Shown here: positions 22,768-34,859 of the stretch, one piece after another
Position numbering within the stretch: the first letter of the stretch is position 1
Layout of the letters: each line of letters begins with the position of its first letter
Assembly (NCBI RefSeq): GCF_029784155.1
Contig: NC_073692.1
Location: 66,907,888-66,971,887 of the forward strand
Direction of reading: 5' to 3'
Source of the DNA: Uranotaenia lowii
Lineage: Eukaryota > Arthropoda > Insecta > Diptera > Culicidae
Length of the DNA stretch: 64,000 nucleotides
Program-made: the position numbers and the translations under genes
Notes under the pieces: model-generated
The model's input: the letters and a program-made list of their open reading frames with translations, nothing else
The model's database searches: none
Told to the model about the DNA's origin: nothing

Positions 22768-23575
22768 TAGTAGTGCTTTTCCAATCATATCATCCTTGGT
22801 TTATTACATAATACATTTTTGACATAGAGCTAGCGCCGAGAGGCATTGAAATTTTGAAACCTCGTCTTTGGATGCAGATAACATTTTTTCAAAGATTCAA
22901 AAAACACGTTTAAAATTAAAATCAATGGTTAATAACTGTTTCAAGGGATAAACATATTGATCCAAGATTATTGACACGCCCTAGCATCCCTCCACCAACT
23001 GAGTGAAAACCTCTCGGTCCGGTGAGAAATGTGGTTAAATAGCATTTTATTAATACATTTTCTGCTGTAAAAATATTTTTATTTCCTTTCTATTTTCTCT
23101 CCCCTCGGGGGCTCTCGTTTTTCACCTTGCACTCCAGTTAAGATTTGTGTTTCACTTTCAGCTCCGAGGCAAGCTGGTCGAAGTTAGTTCTTGTGCTCTT
23201 TTTCAATCAAGCCCACGGTCAACAACGGTGTAAGGATGGGCAAAGTTCCATCGCAAAAGGTGAGCATAATGGCGATGCAAAGCGTCAGAAACTTTTATGA
23301 TGATTATTAATAATCGTAATTCATTTCAATAAACACGACCAGAGAACGGGCGAAAGACGACGGAATTGCTAAGAGGATGGCACTGAGGAGTGTTATTTGC
23401 ATTCTTAGCCGGTGGTCGATTGACTGTGGCATCTGGAGCCGGCTTGGAGATGAGATAAGTTCCTGGCACTTGATGCATCTGGGTGACCGTAAACAGGTCC
23501 ACGGGATATCAAATGAACCGATGTGGAATGTTTCTTGCGATGGACTTATTTGTCGTTGAAATATTATCAGCACTC
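22768..23575. repeat. Segmental duplication block C, copy 1
   Basis: Matches 53375-54135 in the same orientation. The best-conserved core runs from 'ccaagattattgacacgccc' (about 22962) to 'caaatgaaccgat' (about 23510). It includes 'ctctcggtccggtgagaaat' and 'gtgaccgtaaacaggtccac'. The block is GC-richer than its surroundings and nearly gap-free between copies. It contains the possible short exon at 23236-23259. Confidence 0.85.
23236..23259 (+). CDS. Possible short first coding exon
   Basis: An ATG opens eight codons (MGKVPSQK) that end at a good 5' splice-site match, AAAG followed by GTGAGC at 23260. The region around it (block C) is strongly conserved between duplicates. In the second copy the third codon is TAA (53809-53811), which would make that copy a pseudogene if the exon is real. 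No downstream exon can be identified in this window and I do not recognise the peptide. Read through the donor, the frame stops after 24 residues. This is an inference from splice-site shape and conservation only. Confidence 0.2.
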
Positions 23576-23579
23576 AACT

Positions 23580-24365
23580 GGATCGGCGAATAGAAATTTT
23601 TTTAGGTTGAAAATTTATCCAGTTATTTTGAAAAGTTGTGTAAAGTATTTAAAAAATTGTAAATCTTAAAAAAAATGAGGATATTTCGATATAAAAATAA
23701 TATATCAACTGAAAAAATCAAAATTCTTTAAGCTTAAACCTATGAAAGTTTAGATGGACGAGTGCTAAATACGGCATCGAGCTACTCAGTTTTTTTCTGT
23801 TCAGTTTTACCACTTCCGGTGGTTTTCAAACCACCTATTTAATTCGTGAAACTGAACTATCATAATCACGTACACAGTGTCCAATTAACCTAAAACATGA
23901 TGAAAGATTAAATAGTCTATCTTCTCTCCCTTTTTTCGTTCAATTGAAAAAACCAATAGCAGTTTTATCAATATTATGTAATTCTGAAAAAGCGAGCTAA
24001 TGCCGAATATTTTCCAAAAATAATGTGTTGATATCAAGTTTTTTTGGATACACGAAAGAAGTTTTGCTTCAGGATAACTAGCTTACTAGTTTTGAATCAA
24101 ATTGCCAAACATAAAAAATGTTTATAGTTATCAAAGAATGATGTTCAAATCTCAAGATCATCCCTGGGAAAAGCGTATAAACCCCTTTTCCTGTTTTCTT
24201 ATCTTTGAGGGAAAATTAACCTTCAAAAAGCCATTGTTTCTTTGCAAAATTCAAGGAAGCTTAGTTTTAAGGTATTAAATAATTTTTGTTCAACGAAAAA
24301 ATTTATCAATTTTTTGACATTTTTTCCAAAATTGCATAACCACAAGGGCTAGGGAACATGACTTT
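23580..24365. other. A+T-rich non-coding DNA
   Basis: Unassigned sequence with no recognised gene. A weak inverted motif 'ccacttccggtggttttcaaaccacc' region near 23810-23835 is short and not informative. Confidence 0.4.
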
Positions 24366-24370
24366 CAGTA

Positions 24371-24870
24371 GGAAGAGTGGGATATCATGGGCCACTTTTT
24401 TTTCATTCACTTTGCTTCATATCTTCATGAAAATTATCTTAAAAATTTTGTAGTTTGTATTTTATCTTATAAAATAACATAACATAATAAAATTAGCTAT
24501 AAATAAATAGTATATTAGTAAATATCGAATAATGAATCTCTTCAAAGGAAATTATTTTCCATTGAGATTTCATATTGTAGTGAACTTAGTTTAATAATAC
24601 ATTTCCTCGCACGACATTAAAAAAAAATGTTTTGCTTTTCTACAAACCAAACGTATCATTAGGCAATTTCATTTATTTTTTTAAAACTTGTTTTATCGAG
24701 CTCTGAATGTTTTGAAAAATGATAGAATATTTCTTTAGGATTTTGCAAAATGGTGGGGAATCGAGAGCCATCATATCCAAAGCGACCTTATAACATGCAA
24801 AGTTTATGAGTTGACCCAAAACTGTAATTTCATAACTGATTTTGTTGTTTTCATGATACTTTTTTGGTTG
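24371..24870. mobile_element. Partial TIR element related to 6847-8330
   Basis: The left end 'ggaagagtgggatatcatgg' followed by 'gccac', then 'gcaaaatggtggggaatcga' near 24745 and 'gagttgacccaaaactgt' near 24808, follow the same order as 6850-7130. The right half and right terminal repeat are absent, so this is a truncated relative. Confidence 0.6.
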
Positions 24871-24879
24871 AAGTTTTTA

Positions 24880-25368
24880 ACGACCTTACCTATTTTTTTT
24901 CCTAAATTTATGAATATGTTAAGACCGACGAACAGATACGTTTCTATATAATTCTAATAAATATTGGTTCACATATAACTGATAAAATTCAACTTACTTG
25001 AACAGTAAAAACTGTTCAGACTTAATCGCTTATAGACGTGGTTTATGTTTCATTTCTTCTAGAAAACTAAGGATATTGGTTTTTTTTTTTCAAAAAATCG
25101 ATCCAGAATGGTGGTAACTCTTAGATCTAACGACTAAAAAAATTTCAATCGAGAAAACATAAAGACCAAGTATATTTTATGCTACCAAAATAATTTTGTT
25201 TCTTAAAAAATTTCCTTTACCTTTTTCTCCCTTCTCATCACTGTTTTTATCTTTTTAATATCGTTTAACTTTTAAGTAGATAAGAGGTTAGAGAAGTTAG
25301 TTTAAAATGCATTTTTCTATACAGAGTAAAAGAGGTTAATATATATAATGAAATATTGACGATAAAAA
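24880..25368. other. Left flank of the satellite
   Basis: A+T-rich DNA with no recognised feature. The satellite begins without a transposon-like boundary at about 25369. Confidence 0.5.
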
Positions 25369-28300
25369 TTGTTCAAACTGTCAAAATTGTCAAAATTGTC
25401 AAAATTGTTAAAATTGTCAAAATTGTCAAAATTGTCAAAATTGTCAAAATTGTCAGAATTATCAAAATTGTCAAAATTGTCAAAATTGTCAAAATTGTCA
25501 AAATTGTCAAAATTGTCAAAATTGTCAAAATTGTCAAAATTGTCAAAATTGTCAAAATTGTCAAAATTGTCAAAATTGTCAAAACTGTAAAAATTGTCAA
25601 AACTGTCAAAATTGTCAAAATTGTCAAAATTGCCAAAACTGTCAAAACTGTCAAAATTGTCAAAACTGTCAAAATTGTGAAAATTGCCAAAACTGTCGAA
25701 ATTGTCAAAATTGTAAAAATTGTAAAAATTGTCAAAATTGTAAAAATTGTAAAAATTGTCAAAATTGTCCAAATTGTCAAAATTGCAAAATTGTCAAAAT
25801 TGTCAAAATTGTCAAAATTGTCAAAATTGTCAATATTGTCAAAATTGTCAAAATTGTCAAAATTGTCAAAATTGTCGAAATTGTCAAAATTGTCAAAATT
25901 GTCAAAATTGTCAAAATTGTCAAAATTGTCAAAATTGTCAAAATTGTCAAAATTGTCAAAATTGTCAAAATTGTCAAAATTGTCAAAATTGTCAAAATTG
26001 TCAAAATTGTCAAAATTGTCAAAATTGTCAAAATTGTCAAAATTGTCAAAATTGTCAAAATTGTCAAAATTGTCAAAATTGTCAAAATTGTCAAAATTGT
26101 CAAAATTGTCAAAATTGTCAAAATTGGCAAAATTGTCAAAATTGTCAAAATTGTAAAAATTGTCAAAATTGTCAAAATTGTCAAAATTGTCAAAATTGTC
26201 AAAATTGTCAAAATTGTCAAAATTGTCAAAATTGTCAAAATTGTCAAAATTGTCAAAATTGTCAAAATTGTCAAAATTGTCAAAATTATCAAAATTGTCA
26301 AAATTGTCAAAATTGTCAAAATTGTCAAAATTGTCAAAATTGTCAGAATTGTCAAAATTGTCAAAATTGTCAAAATTGTCAAAATTGTCAAAATTGTCAA
26401 AATTGTCAAAATTGTCAAAATTGTCAAAATTGTCAAAACTGTCAAAATGTCAAAATTGTCAAAATTGTCAAAATTGTCAAAATTGTCAAAATTGTCAAAA
26501 TTGTCAAAATTGTCAAAATTGTCAAAATTGTCAAAATTGTCAAAATTGTCAAAATTGTCAAAATTGTCAAAATTGTCAAAATTGTCAAAATTGTCAAAAT
26601 TGTCAAAATTGTCAAAATAGTCAAAATTGTCAAAATTGTCAAAATTGTCAAAATTGTCAAAATTGTCAAAATTGTCAAAATTGTCAAAATTGTCAAAATT
26701 GTCAAAATTGTCAAAATTGTCAAAATTGTCAAAATTGTCAAAATTGTCAAAATTGTCAAAATTGTCAAAATTGTCAAAATTGTCCAAATTGTAAAAATTT
26801 TCAAAATTGTCAAAATTGTCAAAATTGTCAAAATTGTCAAAATTGTCAAAATTGTCAAAATTGTCAAAATTGTCAAAATTGTCAAAATTGTCAAAATTGT
26901 CAAAATTGTCAAAATTGTCAAAATTGTCAAAATTTCAAAATTGTCAAAATTGTCAAAATTGTCAAAATTGTCAAAATTGTCAAAATTGTCAAAATTGTCA
27001 AAATTGTCAAAATTGTCAAAATTGTCAAAATTGTCAAAATTGTCAAAATTGTCAAAATTGTCAAAATTGTCAAAATTGTCAAAATTGTCAAAATTGTCAA
27101 AATTGTCAAAATTGTCAAAATTGTCAAAATTGTCAAAATTGTCAAAATTGTCAAAATTGTCAAAATTGTCAAAATTGTCAAAATTGTCAAAATTGTCAAA
27201 ATTGTCAAAATTGTCAAAATTGTCAAAATTGTCAAAATTGTCAAAATTGTCAAAATTGTCAAAATTGTCAAAATTGTCAAAATTGTCAAAATTGTCAAAA
27301 TTGTCAAAATTGTCAAAATTGTCAAAATTGTCAAAATTGTCAAAATTGTCAAAATTGTCAAAATTGTCAAAATTGTCAAAATTGTCAAAATTGTCAAAAT
27401 TGTCAAAATTGTCAAAATTGTCAAAATTGTCAAAATTGTCAAAATTGTCAAAATTGTCAAAATTGTCAAAATTGTCAAAATTGTCAAAATTGTCAAAATT
27501 GTCAAAATTGTCAAAATTGTCAAAATTGTCAAAATTGTCAAAATTGTCAAAATTGTCAAAATTGTAAAAATTGTAAAAATTGTCAAAATTGTCAAAATTG
27601 TCAAAATTGTCAAAATTGTCAAAATTGTCAAAATTGTCAAAATTGTCAAAATTGTCAAAATTGTCAAAATTGTCAAAATTGTCAAAATTGTCAAAATTGT
27701 CAAAATTGTCAAAATTGTCAAAATTGTCAAAATTGTCAAAATTGTCAAAATTGTCAAAATTGTCAAAATTGTCAAAATTGTCAAAATTGTCAAAATAGTC
27801 AACTTTGTCAAAATTGTCAAAATTGTCAAAATTGTCAAAATTGTCAAAATTGTCAAAATTGTCAAAATTGTCAAAATTGTCAAAATTGTCAAAATTGTCA
27901 AAATTGTCAAAATTGTCAAAATTGTCAAAATTGTCAAAATTGTCAAAATTGTCAAAATTGTCAAAATTGTCAAAATTGTCAAAATTGTCAAAACTGTCAA
28001 AATTGTCTCAATTGTCTCAATTGTCAAAATTGTCAAAATTGTCAAAATTGTCAAAATTGTCAAAATTGTCAAAATTGTCAAAATTGTCAAAATTGTCAAA
28101 ATTGTCAAAATTGTCAAAATTGTCAAAATTGTCAAAATTGTCAAAATTGTCAAAATTGTCAAAATTGTCAAAATTGTCAAAATTGTCAAAATTGTCAAAA
28201 TTGTCAAAATTGTCAAAATTGTCAAAATTGTCAAAATTGTCAAAATTGTCAAAATTGTCAAAATTGTCGAAATTGTCAAAATTGTCAAAATTGTCAAAAT

Positions 28301-31300
28301 TGTCAAAATTGTCAAAATTGTCAAAATTGTCAAAATTGTCAAAATTGTCAAAATTGTCAAAATTGTCAAAATTGTCAAAATTGTCAAAATTGTCAAAATT
28401 GTCAAAATTGGCAAAATTGTCAAAATTGTCAAAATTGTAAAAATTGTCAAAATTGTCAAAATTGTCAAAATTGTCAAAATTGTCAAAATTGTCAAAATTG
28501 TCAAAATTGTCAAAATTGTCAAAATTGTCAAAATTGTCAAAATTGTCAAAATTGTCAAAATTGTCAAAATTGTCAAAATTGTCAAAATTGTCAAAATTGT
28601 CGAAATTGTCAAAATTATCAAAATTGTCAAAATTGTCAAAATTGTCAAAATTGTCAAAATTGTCAAAATTGTCAAAATTGTCAAAATTGTCAAAATTGTC
28701 AAAATTGTCAAAATTGTCAAAATTGTCAAAATTGTCAAAATTGTCAAAATTGTCAAAATTGTCAAAATTGTCAAAATTGTCAAAATTGTCAAAATTGTCA
28801 AAATTGTCAAAATTGTCAAAACTGTCAAAATGTCAAAATTGTCAAAATTGTCAAAATTGTCAAAATTGTCAAAATTGTCAAAATTGTCAAAATTGTCAAA
28901 ATTGTCAAAATTGTCAAAATTGTCAAAATTGTCAAAATTGTCAAAATTGTCAAAATTGTCAAAATTGTCAAAATTGTCAAAATTGTCAAAATTGTCAAAA
29001 TTGTCAAAATTGTAAAAATTGTCAAAATTGTCAAAATTGTCAAAATTGTCAAAATTGTCAAAATTGTCAAAATTGTCAAAATTGTCAAAATAGTCAAAAT
29101 TGTCAACTTTGTCAAAATTGTCAAAATTGTCAAAATTGTCAAAATTGTCAAAATTGTCAAAATTGTCAAAATTGTCAAAATTGTCAAAATTGTCAAAATT
29201 GTCAAAATTGTCAAAATTGTCAAAATTGTCAAAATTGTCAAAATTGTCAAAATTGTCAAAATTGTCAAAATTGTCAAAAGTGTCAAAATTGTCAAAATTG
29301 TCAAAATTGTCAAAATTGTCAAAATTGTCAAAATTGTCAAAATTGTCAAAATTGTCAAAATTGTCAAAATTGTAAAAATTGTCAAAATTGTCAAAATTGT
29401 CAAAATTGTCAAAATTGTCAAAATTGTCAAAATTGTCAAAATTGTCAAAATTGTCAAAATTGTCAAAATTGTCAAAATTGTAAAAATTGTCAAAATTGTC
29501 AAAATTGTCAAAATTGTCAAAATTGTCAAAATTGTCAAAATTGTCAAAATTGTCAAAATTGTCAAAATTGTCAAAATTGTCAAAATTGTCAAAATTGTCA
29601 AAATTGTCAAAATTGTCAAAATTGTCAAAATTGTCAAAATTGTCAAAATTGTCAAAATTGTCAAAATTTTCAAAATTGTCAAAATTGTCAAAATTGTCAA
29701 AATTGTCAAAATTGTCAAAATTGTCAAAATTGTCAAAATTGTCAAAACTATCAAAATTGTCAAAATTGTCAAAATTGTCAAAATTGTCAAAATTGTCAAA
29801 ATTGTCAAAATTGTCAAAATTGTCAAAATTGTCAAAATTGTCAAAATTGTCAAAAGTGTCAAAATTGTCAAAATTGTCAAAATTGTCAAAATTGTCAAAA
29901 TTGTCAAAATTGTCAAAATTGTCAAAATTGTAAAAATTGTCAAAATTGTCAAAATTGTCAAAATTGTCAAAATTGTCAAAATTGTCAAAATTGTCAAAAT
30001 TGTCAAAATTGTCAAAATTGTCAAAATTGTCAAAATTGTCAAAATTGTCAAAATTGTCAAAATTGTCAAAATTGTCAAAATTGTCAAAATTGTCAAAATT
30101 GTCAAAATTGTCAAAATTGTCAAAATTGTCAAAATTGTCAAAATTGTCAAAATTGTCAAAATTGTCAAAATTGTCAAAATTGTCAAAATAGTCAACTTTG
30201 TCAAAATTGTCAAAATTGTCAAAATTGTCAAAATTGTCAAAATTGTCAAAATTGTCAAAATTGTCAAAATTGTCAAAATTGTCAAAATTGTCAAAATTGT
30301 CAAAATTGTCAAAATTGCCAAAATTGTCAAAATTGTCAAAATTGTCAAAATTGTCAAAATTGTCAAAATTGTCAAAATTGTCAAAATTATCAAAATTATC
30401 AGAACTGTCAAAATTGTCTCAATTGTCTCAATTGTCAAAATTGTCAAAATTGTCAAAATTGTCAAAATTGTCAAAATTGTCAAAATTGTCAAAATTGTCA
30501 AAATTGTCAAAATTGTCAAAATTGTCAAAATTGTCCAAATTGTAAAAATTTTCAAAATTGTCAAAATTGTCAAAATTGTCAAAATTGTCAAAATTGTCAA
30601 AATTGTCAAAATTGTCAAAATTGTCAAAATTGTCAAAAGTGTCAAAATTGTCAAAATTGTCAAAATTGTCAAAATTGTCAAAATTGTCAAAATTGTCAAA
30701 ATTGTCAAAATTGTCAAAATTGTCAAAATTGTAAAAATTGTCAAAATTGTCAAAATTGTCAAAATTGTCAAAATTGTCAAAATTGTCAAAATTGTCAAAA
30801 TTGTCAAAATTGTCAAAATTGTCAAAATTGTCAAAATTGTCAAAATTGTCAAAATTGTCAAAATTGTCAAAATTGTCAAAATTGTCAAAATTGTCAAAAT
30901 TGTCAAAATTGTCAAAATTGTCAAAATTGTCAAAATTGTCAAAATTGTCAAAATTGTCAAAATTGTCCAAATTGTAAAAATTTTCAAAATTGTCAAAATT
31001 GTCAAAATTGTCAAAATTGTCAAAATTGTCAAAATTGTCAAAATTGTCAAAATTGTCAAAATTGTCAAAAGTGTCAAAATTGTCAAAATTGTCAAAATTG
31101 TCAAAATTGTCAAAATTGTCAAAATTGTCAAAATTGTCAAAATTGTCAAAATTGTCAAAATTGTCAAAATTGTAAAAATTGTCAAAATTGTCAAAATTGT
31201 CAAAATTGTCAAAATTGTCAAAATTGTCAAAATTGTCAAAATTGTCAAAATTGTCAAAATTGTCAAAATTGTCAAAATTGTCAAAATTGTCAAAATTGTC

Positions 31301-34300
31301 AAAATTGTCAAAATTGTCAAAATTGTCAAAATTGTCAAAATTGTCAAAATTGTCAAAATTGTCAAAATTGTCAAAATTGTCAAAATTGTCAAAATTGTCA
31401 AAATTGTCAAAATTGTCAAAATTGTCAAAATTGTCAAAATTGTCAAAATTGTCAAAATAGTCAAAATTGTCAACTTTGTCAAAATTGTCAAAATTGTCAA
31501 AACTGTCAAAATTGTCAAAATTGTCAAAATTGTCAAAATTGTCAAAATTGTCAAAATTGTCAAAATTGTCAAAATTGTCAAAATTGTCAAAATTGTCAAA
31601 ATTGTCAAAATTGTCAAAATTGTCAAAATTGTCCAAATTGTAAAAATTTTCAAAATTGTCAAAATTGTCAAAATTGTCAAAATTGTCAAAATTGTCAAAA
31701 TTATCAAAAGTGTCAAAATTGTCAAAATTGTCAAAATTGTCAAAATTGTCAAAATTGTCAAAATTGTCAAAATTGTCAAAAGTGTCAAAATTGTCAAAAT
31801 TGTCAAAATTGTCAAAATTGTCAAAATTGTCAAAATTGTCAAAATTGTCAAAATTGTCAAAATTGTCAAAATTGTCAAAATTGTCAAAATTGTCAAAATT
31901 GTCAAAATTTTCAAAATTGTCAAAATTGTCAAAATTGTCAAAATTGTCAAAATTGTCAAAATTGTCAAAATTGTCAAAATTGTCAAAACTATCAAAATTG
32001 TCAAAATTGTCAAAATTGTCAAAATTGTCAAAATTGTCAAAATTGTCAAAATTGTCAAAATTGTCAAAATTGTCAAAAGTGTCAAAAGTGTCAAAATTGT
32101 CAAAATTGTCAAAATTGTCAAAATTGTCAAAATTGTCAAAATTGTCAAAATTGTCAAAATTGTCAAAATTGTCAAAATTGTAAAAATTGTCAAAATTGTC
32201 AAAATTGTCAAAATTGTCAAAATTGTCAAAATTGTCAAAATTGTCAAAATTGTCAAAATTGTCAAAATTGTCAAAATTGTCAAAATTGTCAAAATTGTCA
32301 AAATTGTCAAAATTGTCAAAATTGTCAAAATTGTCAAAATTGTCAAAATTGTCAAAATTGTCAAAATTGTCAAAATTGTCAAAATTGTCAAAATTGTCAA
32401 AATTGTCAAAATTGTCAAAATTGTCAAAATTGTCAAAATTGTCAAAATTGTCAACTTTGTCAAAATTGTCAAAATTGTCAAAATTGTCAAAATTGTCAAA
32501 ATTGTCAAAATTGTCAAAATTGTCAAAATTGTCAAAATTGTCAAAATTGTCAAAATTGTCAAAATTGTCAAAATTGTCAAAATTGTCAAAATTGTCAAAA
32601 TTGTCAAAATTGTCAAAATTGCCAAAATTGTCAAAATTGTCAAAATTGTCAAAATTGTCAAAATTGTCAAAATTGTCAAAATTGTCAAAATTGTCAAAAT
32701 TGTCAAAATTGTCTCAATTGTCTCAATTGTCAAAATTGTCAAAATTGTCAAAATTGTCAAAATTGTCAAAATTGTCAAAATTGTCAAAATTGTCAAAATT
32801 GTCAAAATTGTCAAAATTGTCAAAATTGTCAAAATTGTCAAAATTGTCAAAATTGTCAAAATTGTCAAAATTGTCAAAATTGTCAAAATTGTCAAAATTG
32901 TCAAAATTGTCAAAATTGTCAAAATTGTCAAAATTGTCAAAATTGTCAAAATTGTCAAAATTGTCAAAATTGTCAAAATTGTCAAAATTGTCAAAATTGT
33001 CAAAATTGTCAAAATTGTCAAAATTGTCAAAATTGTCAAAATTGTCAAAATTGTCAAAATTGTCAAAATTGTCAAAATTGTCAAAATTGTCAAAATTGTC
33101 AAAATTGTCAAAATTGTCAAAATTGTCAAAATTGTCAAAATTGTCAAAATTGTCAAAATTGGCAAAATTGTCAAAATTGTCAAAATTGTCAAAATTGTCA
33201 AAATTGTCAAAATTGTCAAAATTGTCAAAATTGTCAAAATTGTCAAAATTGTCAAAATTGTCAAAATTGTTAAAATTGTTAAAATTGTCAAAATTGTCAA
33301 AATTGTCAAAATTGACAAAATTGTCAAAATTGTCAAATTGTCAAAATTGTCAAAATTGTCAAAATTGTCAAAATTGTCAAAATTGTCAAAATTGTCAAAA
33401 TTGTCAAAATTGTCAAAATTGTCAAAATTGTCAAAATTGTCAAAATTGTCAAAATTGTCAAAATTGTCAAAATTGTCAAAATTGTCAAAATGTCAAAATT
33501 GTCAAAATTGTCAAAACGGTCGAAATTGTCAAAATTGTCAAAATGTCAAAATTGTCAAACATGGCAAAACGGTCGAAATTGTCAAAATTGTCAAAATTGT
33601 CAAAATTGTCAAAATTGTCAAAATTGTCAAAATTGTCAAAATTGTCAAAATTGTCAAAATTGTCAAAATTGTCAAAATTGTCAAAATTGTCAAAATTGTC
33701 AAAATTGTCAAAATTGTCAAAATTGTCAAAATTGTCAAAATTGTCAAAATTGTCAAAATTGTCAAAATTGTCAAAATTGTCAAAATTGTCAAAATTGTCA
33801 AAATTGTCAAAATTGTCAAAATTGTCAAAATTGTCAAAATTGTCAAAATTGTCAAAATTGTCAAAATTGTCAAAATTGTCAAAATTGTCAAAATTGTCAA
33901 AATTGTCAAAATTGTCAAAATTGTCAAAATTGTCAAAATTGTCAACATTGTCAAAATTGTCAAAATTATCAAAATTTTCAAAATTGTCAAAATTGTCAAA
34001 ATTGTCAAAATTATCAAAATTATCAAAATTGTCAAAATTGTTGAAATTGTCAAAATTGTCAAAATTGTCAAAATTGTCAAAATTGTCAAAATTGTCAAAA
34101 TTGTCAAAATTGTCAAAATTGTCAAAATTGTCAAAAGTGTCAAAATTGTCAAAATTGTCAAAATTGTCAAAATTGTCAAAATTGTCAAAATTGTCAAAAT
34201 TGTCAAAATTGTTAAAATTGTCAAAATTGTCAAAATTGTCAAAATTGTCAAAATTGTCAAAATTGTCAAAATTGTCAAAATTGTCAAAATTGTCAAAATT

Positions 34301-34350
34301 GTCAAAATTGACAAAATTGTCAAAATTGTCAAAATTGTAAAAATGGTCAA
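25369..34350. repeat. Satellite array of the 9-base unit TTGTCAAAA
   Basis: About 9 kb and roughly one thousand head-to-tail units (TTTTGACAA on the other strand). The left 400 bases and the right 900 bases carry more variants (TTGTTAAAA, CTGTCAAAA, TTGTAAAAA, TTATCAAAA) than the core, as expected at array edges. Single-base deletions such as 'aaaatgtcaaaa' (about 26446, 28829, 33490, 33540) shift the frame. Recurrent marker variants repeat at 2.2-2.4 kb and show higher-order organisation. Because nine is a multiple of three and the unit makes a stop in only one of six frames, very long frames (up to 2530 residues of Lys-Ile-Val, Ser-Lys-Leu, Gln-Asn-Cys, Asn-Phe-Asp or Thr-Ile-Leu) arise automatically. 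I do not regard them as genes. Confidence 0.98.
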
Positions 34351-34610
34351 ATTTGTCGTAGGCATTGCTTACATGCTCGAAATCTTTCTCTTTCTCTGAG
34401 GTATTGATCTCTGTTTATAACTACTACTTTCTTTTTCACTTTATCTAAATCGATCGAAAACTTTGAAATGTAATCATACAAACCAGACATTGGCTTTTTA
34501 AAACCTACGGTACGAGCCGTTTCAAATATATGAATTGTAAAAATAAAAAATAGAGCAATCGAATGCGTCTTCATCTTTGGGACCTTATTCGAGTTTCTGA
34601 CCAGCATCAT
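34347..34610 (-). CDS. Hypothetical small frame with signal-like N-terminus
   Basis: 87 codons. An internal methionine (about residue 13) starts MKTHSIALFFIFTIHIFETA, a basic residue followed by a hydrophobic run like a secretory signal, and the rest is Lys/Asp/Arg-rich. The C-terminal residues are encoded by the satellite border. No family is recognised. The segment overlaps the left edge of the diverged duplication block D, but the second copy near 63780 does not keep the frame. Probably chance in A+T-rich DNA, where hydrophobic runs are common. Confidence 0.1.
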   Translation of the reverse strand: MMLVRNSNKVPKMKTHSIALFFIFTIHIFETARTVGFKKPMSGLYDYISKFSIDLDKVKKKVVVINRDQYLRERERFRACKQCLRQI

Positions 34611-34770
34611 GTGTGTTGAAATAACTTTCCATGTTCATCCCATTTTATCAAGGTAATCATTGGCAAATCCGATTTGTAGACCTTTTTTAGAGATACTTTC
34701 GAAATAAGATTCAATTGAATGTTGAATAAGATCCAAACATAAGCTACGCTTTGAACTTTTTTGCGTTCTT
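34560..34770. repeat. Segmental duplication block D, copy 1
   Basis: Diverged match to 63780-64000 in the same orientation. Shared words are 'gttgaaataa', 'ggcaaatccgatttg', 'gagatactttcgaaataaga' (relative 'gagtactttgagaataaga'), 'aagctacgctttgaac' and 'tttgcgttctt'. It lies immediately right of the satellite and places the array inside the duplicated segment. Confidence 0.6.
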
Positions 34771-34859
34771 ATTGTGTTCAGAAGAAAACCATTTATTTAT
34801 TTTTCAATTTGAAAATATTTTAAGACGAAAGGATTTCTTTCAGTTATGCTGTTAATAGT

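Noticed and set aside
25369..34350. CRISPR-like array
   Set aside because: There are no spacers. The 9-base unit is directly adjacent to the next, and the DNA is eukaryotic.
25356..34399. Giant open reading frames up to 2530 codons on both strands
   Set aside because: They are a consequence of a 9-base repeat with a stop in only one of six frames. Composition changes at every indel and there is no non-repetitive protein sequence.
34347..34610. Secreted peptide gene beside the satellite
   Set aside because: Hydrophobic runs are common in A+T-rich DNA. The C-terminus comes from the satellite edge and the duplicate does not keep the frame. Listed at very low confidence.
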